Of a DNA stretch of 64,000 nt, positions 41,752 to 50,175 are shown in pieces. The first letter of the stretch is position 1, and every line of letters starts with the position of its first letter. The notes under the pieces are model-generated. The model searched no databases. It saw only the letters and a list, made by a program, of their open reading frames with translations, and was not told the DNA's origin. Source of the stretch: Chryseobacterium suipulveris (GTDB taxonomy: Bacteria; Bacteroidota; Bacteroidia; Flavobacteriales; Weeksellaceae); the NCBI RefSeq assembly GCF_022811685.1, contig NZ_CP094532.1:1-64000 (forward strand), given 5' to 3'. The position numbers were made by a program, and so were the translations under genes.

Positions 41752-42942
41752 ATGAAGACAATTCAGGATTACAATTTTAGAGACAAAAAAGCACTGGTTC
41801 GGGTGGATTTCAACGTGCCGCAAAGTGCTGATTTGAAAGTGACGGACAATACCAGGATTCAGGCAGTGAAACCTACCGTGGAGAAAATCCTAAATGATGG
41901 CGGTTCGGTAATTCTGATGACGCATCTTGGAAGACCGAAAGGGAAGGTTACCGAAGAATTCTCGCTGAAAAATATCGTACCTGAAATTGAAAGCGTACTC
42001 GGAAGAGAAGTGAAGTTCTGTCCGGACTGTATGGGAGAAGACGCGCAGAATATGACTGGAAATCTAAAGCCAGGTGAGATCCTGCTTTTGGAGAATCTGA
42101 GATTCTATAACGAGGAAGAAGCGGGAGACAAAGATTTTGCTGAAAAACTATCGAAGTATGCGGATGCCTACGTGAATGACGCGTTTGGAACTGCGCACAG
42201 AGAGCACGCTTCGACTGCAGTGATAGCTCAGTTTTTTCCTTCAACTAAATTTTTCGGTTTACTGATGGCACAGGAACTTGAAGCGATTGATAAAGTATTA
42301 AAAAAAGGAGAAAAACCTGTGACTGCAATCCTTGGTGGTTCTAAAGTTTCCACTAAGATTACCATTATCGAAAATATTTTGCCTGCGGTAAACAATATGA
42401 TTATCGGTGGTGGAATGGCATTTACTTTTATTAAAGCTTTGGGAGGACAAATCGGTAATTCGCTGATCGAGGAAGATAAGCAAACCCTTGCCTTGGAAAT
42501 TATGGAAAGAGCGAGAGCGCAAAATGTGAAGATCTATTTACCTGTGGATGCCGTGATTGCCGATGAATTCAACAATGACGCGGAGCGAAAGGATGCCGAT
42601 ATTTTTGATATTCCTCAAGGTTGGATGGGACTCGACGCAGGTCCGAAAAGCCGTGAACTGTTCAATGATGTGATTATGAATTCGCGAACCATACTTTGGA
42701 ACGGTCCGATTGGTGTTTTCGAAATGCCGAACTTCGCTGCAGGAACAGTTGCACTCGGCGACAGTATTGCTGAAGCGACGCGTCTTGGTGCTTTCTCTTT
42801 AGTTGGTGGTGGCGATTCTGTGGCTTTTGTTAAGCAGTTTGGCTACGACGATAAGGTAAGTTATGTATCGACAGGAGGAGGAGCTATGCTAGAAAGTCTT
42901 GAAGGCAAGGAGCTTCCAGGAGTTTCCGCGATTAATAATTGA
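41752..42942 (+). CDS. pgk: Phosphoglycerate kinase
   Basis: A 396-residue glycolytic enzyme that makes ATP from 1,3-bisphosphoglycerate. The N-terminal substrate site VRVDFNVPQ, the THLGRPKG basic patch, the hinge and the C-terminal nucleotide loop GGGDSVAFV with STGGGAMLE are all present and in order. Length is standard. It has its own promoter box and ends at two successive hairpins, so it is monocistronic. It is the only plus-strand gene between 32.8 and 53.2 kb. Confidence 0.98.
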   Translation: MKTIQDYNFRDKKALVRVDFNVPQSADLKVTDNTRIQAVKPTVEKILNDGGSVILMTHLGRPKGKVTEEFSLKNIVPEIESVLGREVKFCPDCMGEDAQNMTGNLKPGEILLLENLRFYNEEEAGDKDFAEKLSKYADAYVNDAFGTAHREHASTAVIAQFFPSTKFFGLLMAQELEAIDKVLKKGEKPVTAILGGSKVSTKITIIENILPAVNNMIIGGGMAFTFIKALGGQIGNSLIEEDKQTLALEIMERARAQNVKIYLPVDAVIADEFNNDAERKDADIFDIPQGWMGLDAGPKSRELFNDVIMNSRTILWNGPIGVFEMPNFAAGTVALGDSIAEATRLGAFSLVGGGDSVAFVKQFGYDDKVSYVSTGGGAMLESLEGKELPGVSAINN

Positions 42943-42943
42943 T

Positions 42944-43008
42944 TTAAACTAAATTTTTAGTTTAACGGAGAATTTGGGCATATTAAGGTATGTCCAAATT
43001 TTTTTTTT
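42944..43008 (+). terminator. Double terminator after pgk
   Basis: The first hairpin is the 10-bp perfect stem TTAAACTAAA / TTTAGTTTAA (42944-42965). A second, AATTTGGGCATA with TATGTCCAAATT (42971-43000), is followed by a run of T. Confidence 0.85.
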
Positions 43009-43021
43009 GTGATGAAATTTT

Positions 43022-43096
43022 TTTACCCCTTCCCTAAAGGGAGGAAAATTTCCCACGAAATAATTCTAAATTTGCTCCTTTTAGGGTTGGGGTAAT
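43022..43096. repeat. Inverted repeat TTACCCCTTCCCTAAAGGGAG
   Basis: The left arm (43022-43043) and the reverse complement of the right arm (43074-43096) share TTACCCC, CCCTAAA and GGAG with a few mismatches, around a 30-base middle. It lies between the ends of convergent genes. Confidence 0.6.
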
Positions 43097-43149
43097 CAAA
43101 TTTAGGTTTATTTCGAAAATCGAATTATTTTCTTGAGAAAGTTGGTTCT

Positions 43150-44247
43150 TTACAACCGAACAAATGCGCCGAAAGAAATGATATCTGCCTGAACTTTATG
43201 TGCGTACATCATTGATTCTATACCGATTTTCGGAGTGATGTAATAACGTAATCCAGCTTTCCAGTAGGTTTTTTGGTTATATGGACTTTTAAAGTAAACA
43301 TAAGTTCCGTAATTGGCATTAAAAGAAAGTTTGTTCATCTTGATTTCTGTTCCCAAACTTGCACCGACTCTGATGTGTTCATACGATTTTCCCCAATAGG
43401 GAACGGAATCATCGTAAACCAGTGGATTGAAAACCTGGTCGTAATACACTGCGTCCAAACCTGCTTTAAAGCCAATCATATTGTTGATGAAATAGGAATA
43501 AGCGGACGAGAAAGTTACTCGGTAGAATGCTTCCTTGATTTTGTATTTCCCGCGTTGACCTGCACCAATGCTGAATTCGAAGCCATGTTTTTTCATTTCG
43601 CTTTTTATGATTTCGTCGTTGGTTTCTTCATTTTTCTTCGAAGCGATGATGTTCTTTTTAATGCCCACTGTTGCAGCAAGGGTGTTCACACCTGCGTTGG
43701 GGAGCTGGATTCCACCGTTTGAGAAATGGAGAAAAGATACCTTTGAAGTTAATGCAAAATCTTTTAGAAACTGATATTCTATTCCTAATCCAGCATCGAA
43801 AACTGCGTTCAGATGGCTCCCAAAAAAATACGAATCAGGGTCGGTGTAAACAGTTTTTGTGATGTACGAAAGTCCGACAGTAGGGGAGAAGAGCAAATCC
43901 ACATTTCCTAATTTAGCCAACCGAAAGTCGATGTTGGCGGTTGCAGCATAAGCATCACCAAAAGCGTAATTTCTTCCCCACAAATCTTTCTGCATCTGAT
44001 TCATGTCGAGATGAACCAAATTAAAATTGATATTTTTTGCAGATAAATATTTTACCCATTCCTGGTTGCTATTTGTCAAATCTTTTCCGATGGTGATTTG
44101 TTGGCCGGAAATATAGTTTTTTATATCGCCATTAATTTTTCCAACACTTGTTGCGTAAACCGAACTGTACCCAAGAAAAACATCTTTGTTTTCCTGTGCG
44201 GTAAAAATCTGTGGGAAAAGAAAAAGTAGAGGGATAAATTTTTTCAA
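43150..44247 (-). CDS. PagL-like lipid A deacylase / acyloxyacyl hydrolase family protein
   Basis: A 365-residue outer-membrane protein with a signal peptide (MKKFIPLLFLFPQIFTAQ). The middle contains the PagL signature LHFSNGGIQLPNAGVN, in which His and Ser of HxSN are the catalytic residues of lipid A 3-O-deacylases. Beta-barrel strands lie on both sides, and the protein ends SFGAFVRL. The second half (from about residue 215) looks like a second set of barrel strands, so the protein is about twice the length of PagL itself (about 150 residues). Hydrolysis of acyl chains from lipid A is inferred. Confidence 0.78.
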   Translation of the reverse strand: MKKFIPLLFLFPQIFTAQENKDVFLGYSSVYATSVGKINGDIKNYISGQQITIGKDLTNSNQEWVKYLSAKNINFNLVHLDMNQMQKDLWGRNYAFGDAYAATANIDFRLAKLGNVDLLFSPTVGLSYITKTVYTDPDSYFFGSHLNAVFDAGLGIEYQFLKDFALTSKVSFLHFSNGGIQLPNAGVNTLAATVGIKKNIIASKKNEETNDEIIKSEMKKHGFEFSIGAGQRGKYKIKEAFYRVTFSSAYSYFINNMIGFKAGLDAVYYDQVFNPLVYDDSVPYWGKSYEHIRVGASLGTEIKMNKLSFNANYGTYVYFKSPYNQKTYWKAGLRYYITPKIGIESMMYAHKVQADIISFGAFVRL

Positions 44248-44302
44248 AATGATGAAATTTGGTAAAAAAATGGCTTTCAGAAACTGGCCAAAAATAAAAA
44301 AA

Positions 44303-45121
44303 CTATTTTTTTTCGATAATATATATCAAACTCGAAAATTCGCCGTTTTTTGATGCCTTAATGTTCGAAATCATTCCGTAAAACATTCCTTTGAGCCAAA
44401 AAAGTCGGGATTTTTTATATTTTTCGCTGAGCATAGAAATATAGAATGAATCGAGTAGGAGTGGTTTAATTTTTTTGAGTTTCCAGTTTTCGTTGTTCAT
44501 TAATTTTTCCATTCCCGATTTTGAGAAATGGTAAACGTGTCGGGGAACATCATAAGCTGCCCAAAATTCTTTATACCTTTTGGCATCGTCTGAAGTGTGG
44601 TTCGGAACTGCGATAATTAATAAACCATTGTCTTTCAGTTTATTATAGAATGTTTGTAAGATATCTGATTGATTATCAATATGTTCGAAGACGTGCCATA
44701 AAGTGATTGCGTCCAAAGATTGGTTTTCAATAGTAGTTAGACTATCAATAATTTTAGATTTAGAAATTTTGTTTTTAGCTGCAGTTCGAGCAGATTCGTT
44801 GGGTTCGAAACCTAAAACCTTAAAATCTTTTTCGATGAATTTAACAAATTCGCCAGCGCCGCATCCGTAATCTAAAACGGTTTTTCCTTTGCCTATAAAA
44901 TCGGCGAGGATATGTTTCTTATAACTAAGGTTGAATATCTGCAAAAACTTGTACAGTTTTTCTTTCAAAGAACCTGAATCCTGATGGTGTGAAATATAGT
45001 CCTTACTCTCGTAATATCTTCCCAAATCCTGTGGAAGTGGAACGGTTTGAAGTATTCCGGGGATTTCGGTTTCTATAATCTCGAAATCTTCCTGGGTTAG
45101 AAATAGGTCTTTGATTTTCAT
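44303..45121 (-). CDS. Class I SAM-dependent methyltransferase
   Basis: A 272-residue protein with a Rossmann-type methyltransferase domain: motif I VLDYGCGAGEFV, the acidic end of strand 2 in LGFEPN, motif III-IV DAITLWHVFEHIDNQ and the post-motif VPNH. The C-terminal part, with VPRHVYHFSKSGMEKLM, is typical of methyltransferases linked to sugar or cell-surface compounds (UbiE/Methyltransf_23-like). The substrate is unknown. It lies downstream of mnmG on the same strand, with a perfect parS palindrome in the 48-base gap. Confidence 0.85.
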   Translation of the reverse strand: MKIKDLFLTQEDFEIIETEIPGILQTVPLPQDLGRYYESKDYISHHQDSGSLKEKLYKFLQIFNLSYKKHILADFIGKGKTVLDYGCGAGEFVKFIEKDFKVLGFEPNESARTAAKNKISKSKIIDSLTTIENQSLDAITLWHVFEHIDNQSDILQTFYNKLKDNGLLIIAVPNHTSDDAKRYKEFWAAYDVPRHVYHFSKSGMEKLMNNENWKLKKIKPLLLDSFYISMLSEKYKKSRLFWLKGMFYGMISNIKASKNGEFSSLIYIIEKK

Positions 45122-45146
45122 TCTACAGTTTCAAATTATTTTAAAA

Positions 45147-45162
45147 TGTTTCACGTGAAACA
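45147..45162. promoter_or_regulatory. parS-type palindrome, site 1
   Basis: TGTTTCACGTGAAACA is a perfect 16-bp palindrome (flanking bases extend it to 22 bp at 45144-45165) and equals the conserved bacterial parS consensus bound by ParB. It lies between mnmG and the methyltransferase gene. Confidence 0.85.
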
Positions 45163-45169
45163 TTTCGTT

Positions 45170-47032
45170 TTATCTGCCTAAATAGATCAGGAGCACATTG
45201 ATGTCGGCTGGGGAAACTCCACTGATTCTCCCTGCCTGTGCAATGGTTTTTGGTTGTACTTTATTCAGCTTTTGTCTTGCTTCTGAAGATAGGGAGGCGA
45301 TTTTGGTAAAGTCAAAATCTTCCGGAATTTTGATGGTTTCCAAACGGTTCAACTTAGCAACGTTTTCCTTCTCCTTTTCAATGTAACCACGGTATTTGAT
45401 ATTGATTTCCGCCTGTTCACGAACTTCTTCGGAGTAGGATTCTGTTTTTTCTTTGATAAAGTCGATTTTTTCCAGTTTTTCCAAAGTCATGTTGGGTCGG
45501 GTTAGAATCTGCGATGCTCTGTATGCTTGATCAACAGGGGAGGACTCGATCGTCTCCAAAATCGGATTAATGATCCCTGGTTTAAGGGAAGTTTCTTTTA
45601 AAATTTCTTCAAGTTCATTGCTTTTCGAAATCTTTTCCTCAACTTTTCTTAGACGTTCTTCTTTTGCCAAACCTAAATTATAGGATTTTTCGGTTAATCG
45701 AATATCTGCATTATCCTGTCTTAGCAATAGTCTATACTCTGCTCGAGAAGTGAACATTCTGTAGGGTTCTTCAGTGCCTTTAGTAATGAGATCGTCGATG
45801 AGAACACCGATATATGCTTCATCTCTATTTAGCGTAAATTCGCCTTTGTCGTGTACTTTATTATGAGCATTGATTCCTGCAATTAAACCTTGTCCTGCAG
45901 CTTCTTCATATCCTGTAGTTCCGTTGATTTGGCCAGCGAAATAGAGTTTCTTAATCAGTTTGGTTTCCAAAGTATGGTAAAGTTGGGTAGGAGGGAAGTA
46001 GTCGTATTCAATGGCGTAACCAGGTCGAAAGACTTTCACGTTTTCGAAACCTGGAATGTGTTTCATTGCCTTGATTTGGACTTCTTCAGGTAGTGAGGAG
46101 CTGAACCCGTTTACATAGATTTCTATGGTTCGCCAACCTTCCGGCTCCACGAAAAGTTGGTGACGGTTTCTTTCAGCAAATCGGTTGATTTTGTCTTCAA
46201 TACTTGGACAGTATCTTGGACCCAAACTTTGAATGGTACCATTAAACATCGGACTTCTGTCGAATCCTTCACGTAAAATTTCGTGTACGGTTTCGTTGGT
46301 ATAAACGATGTGGCAGCTGAGTTGTTTGGTGAGTTTTGGAGTATCTAAATAGGAAAATTTCTGTGGATTTTCGTCGCCTTTCTGCTCTTCCATTTTGGAG
46401 TAATCGAGTGATCTTCCGTCAACACGCGGTGGAGTTCCCGTTTTCATTCTCCCTGCTTCGAAACCGAGTGAAACTAATTGCTCTGTAATTCCGAAAGCTC
46501 TTGGTTCACCCATTCTTCCTCCGCCTAATTGTTTGTCTCCAACGTGGATTAAGCCGTTCAGAAATGTTCCGTTGGTGAGCACTACGGATTTCCCTTTGAT
46601 TTGGATTCCCAACGAAGTTATAACGCCTGTAACCTGATCATTCTCAATGGTTAAGCTTTTAACCATGTCTTGGAAAAAATCAAGATTTGGCGTATTTTCC
46701 AGAGCTAATCGCCATTCTTCGGCAAACATCATACGATCGTTCTGAGTTCGCGGTGACCACATTGCAGGTCCTTTGGAAAGGTTGAGCATCTTGAACTGGA
46801 TTGCAGATTTATCGGCAACAATTCCTGAGTAACCTCCCATTGCATCGATTTCACGCACAATCTGACCTTTTGCAATTCCGCCCATTGCGGGATTGCAGCT
46901 CATTTGTCCGATGGTTTGCATATTCATCGTGATCAGCAAGGTTTTAGAACCGAGATTTGCTGCAGCTGCAGCTGCTTCACAACCGGCGTGTCCTGCTCCA
47001 ACTACGATGACGTCGTATATTTCGTTTATCAT
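45170..47032 (-). CDS. mnmG: tRNA uridine 5-carboxymethylaminomethyl modification enzyme MnmG (GidA)
   Basis: A 620-residue FAD enzyme that works with MnmE to install the cmnm5 modification at U34 of certain tRNAs. The FAD-binding loop VVGAGHAGCEAA (11-22) opens the protein, followed by the GidA signatures CNPAMGGIAKGQ and GGRMGEP, and GQINGTTGYEEAAGQGL; the C-terminal helical domain is complete. Length is standard. Perfect parS palindromes lie on both sides (45147-45162 and 47051-47066). mnmG is frequently near the replication origin in bacteria. Confidence 0.98.
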   Translation of the reverse strand: MINEIYDVIVVGAGHAGCEAAAAAANLGSKTLLITMNMQTIGQMSCNPAMGGIAKGQIVREIDAMGGYSGIVADKSAIQFKMLNLSKGPAMWSPRTQNDRMMFAEEWRLALENTPNLDFFQDMVKSLTIENDQVTGVITSLGIQIKGKSVVLTNGTFLNGLIHVGDKQLGGGRMGEPRAFGITEQLVSLGFEAGRMKTGTPPRVDGRSLDYSKMEEQKGDENPQKFSYLDTPKLTKQLSCHIVYTNETVHEILREGFDRSPMFNGTIQSLGPRYCPSIEDKINRFAERNRHQLFVEPEGWRTIEIYVNGFSSSLPEEVQIKAMKHIPGFENVKVFRPGYAIEYDYFPPTQLYHTLETKLIKKLYFAGQINGTTGYEEAAGQGLIAGINAHNKVHDKGEFTLNRDEAYIGVLIDDLITKGTEEPYRMFTSRAEYRLLLRQDNADIRLTEKSYNLGLAKEERLRKVEEKISKSNELEEILKETSLKPGIINPILETIESSPVDQAYRASQILTRPNMTLEKLEKIDFIKEKTESYSEEVREQAEINIKYRGYIEKEKENVAKLNRLETIKIPEDFDFTKIASLSSEARQKLNKVQPKTIAQAGRISGVSPADINVLLIYLGR

Positions 47033-47050
47033 ACTCTTGAAAATTAATAA

Positions 47051-47066
47051 TGTTTCACGTGAAACA
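47051..47066. promoter_or_regulatory. parS-type palindrome, site 2
   Basis: A second perfect TGTTTCACGTGAAACA (palindrome extends over 47049-47068) lies 18 bases upstream of the mnmG start. It may also affect mnmG expression because of its position. Confidence 0.85.
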
Positions 47067-47105
47067 TTGCGAAAAATTCCTATAAAAAACTTCCTGTTTC
47101 TTTAG

Positions 47106-47210
47106 CCGCGATTGCAGCGGTTACCCCGCAACACGCGTTGGCAAAAGCGATGGAGTGAGGAGTATGAACCCTGCCTGTCGGCAGACAGGGGAAAGCGGGA
47201 AAAAGCTCCT
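47106..47210. repeat. Dispersed bipartite intergenic repeat, copy C (diverged)
   Basis: This copy shares the opening CGCGATTGCAGCGG with copies A and B and the closing purine-rich AAAGCGGGAAAAAGCTCC region, but its middle differs and holds a hairpin CCTGTC / GACAGG (47174-47189). It lies between mnmG and ybeY. Confidence 0.5.
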
Positions 47211-47616
47211 AAAGAATGTTTAAATAAAAATCTTCCTTATTTCGCATTTCTGTAATTTCTTCGTCGGTCTTGTCTTTATACCCGATCAAATGCAGCACAC
47301 CGTGAGCTAAAACCCTGTGTAACTCGACATTAAAATCATTGGAAAGATTCGTGGCGTTCTCAAAAATGCGGGGCAAAGATACGAAAATATCTCCCGAAAT
47401 AGTTTTGCCTTTCACGTAGTCGAAGGTGATGATGTCGGTATAGTAATCATGGTTGAGAAAGTCTTTATTGACCCGAAGAAGATACTCGTCATCACAAAAG
47501 ATATAGTTGATTTCGCCGGGTTTCTTGTCTTCGGATGTGATGAGTGAAAGGAGCCAATTTTTTGTATTGTCGCCAAGACTGATCTCATCAATATTTTCAA
47601 AAAAGAACTGTATCAT
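47209..47616 (-). CDS. ybeY: Endoribonuclease YbeY
   Basis: A 135-residue YbeY protein, a single-strand RNase needed for 16S rRNA 3' end maturation and ribosome quality control. The zinc site region is VLAHGVLHLIGYKDKTDEE: H105 and H109 match the H3xH part of the canonical HGxLHLxGYDH motif, but the third His is replaced by D115. The rest of the fold is complete (NKDFLNHDYYTDIITFDY, SGDIFVSLPRI). It is the last gene of the tdk-murF/alr-VOC-patatin-ybeY operon, 4 bases after the patatin gene. Confidence 0.92.
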   Translation of the reverse strand: MIQFFFENIDEISLGDNTKNWLLSLITSEDKKPGEINYIFCDDEYLLRVNKDFLNHDYYTDIITFDYVKGKTISGDIFVSLPRIFENATNLSNDFNVELHRVLAHGVLHLIGYKDKTDEEITEMRNKEDFYLNIL

Positions 47617-47620
47617 TTTC

Positions 47621-49786
47621 TTAAAACCAATGTCCTAATATAACGCTGAAAACGCCATTATTCCTGTTAAGAGAGCGGCTGTAGTTGAGTTTGACCTGGC
47701 CAAATGGTGACCGGTAACCGGCAGAAATCCCAGCCGAAGTCTCTACGATGGCGAAAATTTTGTCAACTTTGAGGTCGTTGAAGTGATTTCCTAAACCGAA
47801 ACTGCCATCTGCAAAATAGTTTTTTAGAATTTTGAACTGGAAGATATTTTCCGCAGTGAGCAGGTTTTTCGACATCACTTGTCCAAACTCATAACCACGG
47901 AAAGAAGTATAATTACCGAGATTTTGCTCGAAGATACCGCCGATTCCGTAATTGTAGTAGCTGCTTAATTCGTCGCCGAGTGTAAATCCACCAAAGAGCC
48001 GAAGTCGGTAGGTGAACCAATCAGCAAACGGAAAATTGATGTGTGTGGTGATTTTTGTCTGAAAAGTTCGCCCTTTTTGGTCTTTGTTGAGGAGATCCAG
48101 GAGTTTTCCTTCAATGTTGAGCAAGAATCCACGAACCGGGAAACCGCGATCATCCTGTGTATCGCTTTTGATAAAGACATACGGATTGATGAAATTGTGT
48201 GGATTAGAGTAGGTAGGTTCACCCGGTGTTTTTGCCTCAAAATAGTCGTGACTTATTCCACCTCCGATCGCGAATTTGTCCCTCCAAATCGACTGGATGA
48301 AGACCTCGTTTCTGAACCAGTTGCGGCGTTCGTACAAATTAAAGTCTTTATCATAATTATCCAAAGTCATTCCCGATGCATAAACTCCGAATCCCGGGAT
48401 GTACCCGTTATCGATGAAATAATTAAAGTAGTATCGCGGTTTGTCGCCAACAACCAGGTCAAGAGAAATCGTCGAGTTTCTAAAGAGCAGCCGTTTTACA
48501 GTGGCGTTAATGAGGAGTCCCGTTTTGAATATTTCGTCGTAATGCAGCCCGAATTTTAAGAAAAAACGAGCATTATCTTCCGTTACAAAAAGCTTCAGGT
48601 AATTCTTATTTTCGTCCTGAATAAGGTCGTAGTTAATTAGTTTGTAGTTATTGGTTGCGTAGAGTTTGTCGATCATTTTGTTGATGCTTCCATAGGTCTG
48701 CATTGAAGGCAGTTTTAGGTTCATCTTCCCCAGAATGTAGTTCTTGCCGTAAATATCGTTGTTCTCAACATCCAGACTGTCGATTTTATAAACGTTGCTG
48801 TAGATGTCGCTGATTGGTGCCCGCAAAAGATTTTTTTCCCTTTTTGGCAGTGTGGAGAGGATTCGCTCATATTTCCTCGCAGCTACAAATCCGGAATCCA
48901 GAATCGCACTTTTAGCGTCGTAACTTGTTGCATTCACCCCCGTCAAGTTAGGATGAATATTGATGTCGGTATATTTGTATTGGTTTTTTGTTTCCTTTTG
49001 AATCCCGAAATCGATCACCTGGTTCAGGATAGAGATTGCTGACTGCAGATCTTTTCTTTTAGCCAAACCCTGACTTAAATCTACACCGATTACAATATCT
49101 ATCCCTTTGTCCTTCAAAGGTTTAGAAGGATAGTTGACTGTCATCGCACCGTCGATATACAATGAATCACCAACTTTCACAGGATCCATTAATGATGGAA
49201 ATGCTGAGCTCGCCATAATTGCACTCACCAAATCTCCTTTCTCGAAAACCTCCATTTTTCCGCTTTCGAGGTTGGTTGCAACGCACATAAAAGGAATCGG
49301 AAGTTTTGAGAAATCCTCAATATTTGAAACGTTTTTAAAGAGTTCCTTTAAGAGATAAATATTCTTCTGACCTGTAGAAATTGCTTTAGGTAAAACATTC
49401 ACTTTTCCGTGGACGATTGGAATAGTGAGCAGATATTTATCAACCGATTTTTCAAAGAAGCTTGTTTGCTGCCGAGTTTTTTCGTTGGCGATGATGGTGT
49501 AGAAATCGGTATCCATCATGATTTTCTCAATCTCCTTTCCGGTATAGCCAGAAGCATAAAGCCCACCGACGATTGCACCCATACTTGTTCCTGAAATATA
49601 ATCTACTTTAACTCCAAGAGAATCAAGCACTTTCAAAGCTCCGATATGGGCGAAACCTTTTGCGCCTCCTCCTGCAAGGGACAACCCGATTTTGGCATTT
49701 TTGGATATCTTCAAACCTTCTTTTACCTGGGAATTCAGCTGAATCCAGGAAAAGAAAATAATCATCAACGTTAGTAGTTTTTTCAT
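47621..49786 (-). CDS. Patatin-like phospholipase with Omp85-type barrel
   Basis: A 721-residue fusion: signal peptide (about 1-20), patatin-type phospholipase domain (about 30-330) with oxyanion loop GGGAKG (39-44), nucleophile loop GTSMG (66-70, S68) and catalytic Asp in DGA (D212), then a POTRA-like linker (about 340-430) and a C-terminal 16-strand barrel of the BamA/Omp85 superfamily ending RNNGVFSVILGHWF. The layout matches type Vd (PlpD-like) autotransporters and their Bacteroidota relatives. It probably acts on phospholipids at the outer membrane. Its start overlaps the end of the VOC gene by 4 bases. Confidence 0.93.
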   Translation of the reverse strand: MKKLLTLMIIFFSWIQLNSQVKEGLKISKNAKIGLSLAGGGAKGFAHIGALKVLDSLGVKVDYISGTSMGAIVGGLYASGYTGKEIEKIMMDTDFYTIIANEKTRQQTSFFEKSVDKYLLTIPIVHGKVNVLPKAISTGQKNIYLLKELFKNVSNIEDFSKLPIPFMCVATNLESGKMEVFEKGDLVSAIMASSAFPSLMDPVKVGDSLYIDGAMTVNYPSKPLKDKGIDIVIGVDLSQGLAKRKDLQSAISILNQVIDFGIQKETKNQYKYTDINIHPNLTGVNATSYDAKSAILDSGFVAARKYERILSTLPKREKNLLRAPISDIYSNVYKIDSLDVENNDIYGKNYILGKMNLKLPSMQTYGSINKMIDKLYATNNYKLINYDLIQDENKNYLKLFVTEDNARFFLKFGLHYDEIFKTGLLINATVKRLLFRNSTISLDLVVGDKPRYYFNYFIDNGYIPGFGVYASGMTLDNYDKDFNLYERRNWFRNEVFIQSIWRDKFAIGGGISHDYFEAKTPGEPTYSNPHNFINPYVFIKSDTQDDRGFPVRGFLLNIEGKLLDLLNKDQKGRTFQTKITTHINFPFADWFTYRLRLFGGFTLGDELSSYYNYGIGGIFEQNLGNYTSFRGYEFGQVMSKNLLTAENIFQFKILKNYFADGSFGLGNHFNDLKVDKIFAIVETSAGISAGYRSPFGQVKLNYSRSLNRNNGVFSVILGHWF

Positions 49787-50175
49787 TTTTCTGCAAATGC
49801 AATTACGTTGCCATCATCATCGCTAAAATAACAAACTTTATCACCCCAGTTTCTTTTTTCAATTTTGCTCACCAATTTTGCGCCCGCTTCAAGTGCGATC
49901 TTAAATCTGCTGTCAATATTATCGACATAAAGGTAGAGTTCACATTTCGGAATTCCTTTTGCTAATGAGGGATTTGGTAGTTTTTCACCCAATATTTTGG
50001 CGATTCCGGAACATGGCATGATTCCCAGTTTGGCATTTTCGTTGAGGAGAAACTCTGTCATCCCAGGAACGTCTAGCGCAGGTTTCATTTCCAATATTTT
50101 TTCATAAAAGTTTCTGCTTCTGTGTTGGTCTTCAACATAGATAATAAATTCAACCATTGGATAATTCTTGCTCAT
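49783..50175 (-). CDS. VOC (glyoxalase/bleomycin-resistance) superfamily protein
   Basis: A 130-residue protein with the two beta-alpha-beta-beta-beta units of the VOC fold: MVEFIIYVEDQHRSRNFYEKIL...LDVPGMTEFLL and CELYLYVDNIDSRFKIALEAGA...VCYFSDDDGNVIAFAE, including the final DPDGN-like turn. Metal ligands cannot be assigned with certainty. Members range from lyases and dioxygenases to drug-binding proteins, so no substrate is claimed. It lies inside the operon, overlapping the murF-alr stop by 1 base and the patatin gene by 4. Confidence 0.82.
   Translation of the reverse strand: MSKNYPMVEFIIYVEDQHRSRNFYEKILEMKPALDVPGMTEFLLNENAKLGIMPCSGIAKILGEKLPNPSLAKGIPKCELYLYVDNIDSRFKIALEAGAKLVSKIEKRNWGDKVCYFSDDDGNVIAFAEK

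Noticed and set aside
47106..47210. Possible small RNA upstream of ybeY
   Set aside because: The hairpin and GC-rich stretch are better explained as a diverged copy of the dispersed repeat; no promoter or terminator brackets it.
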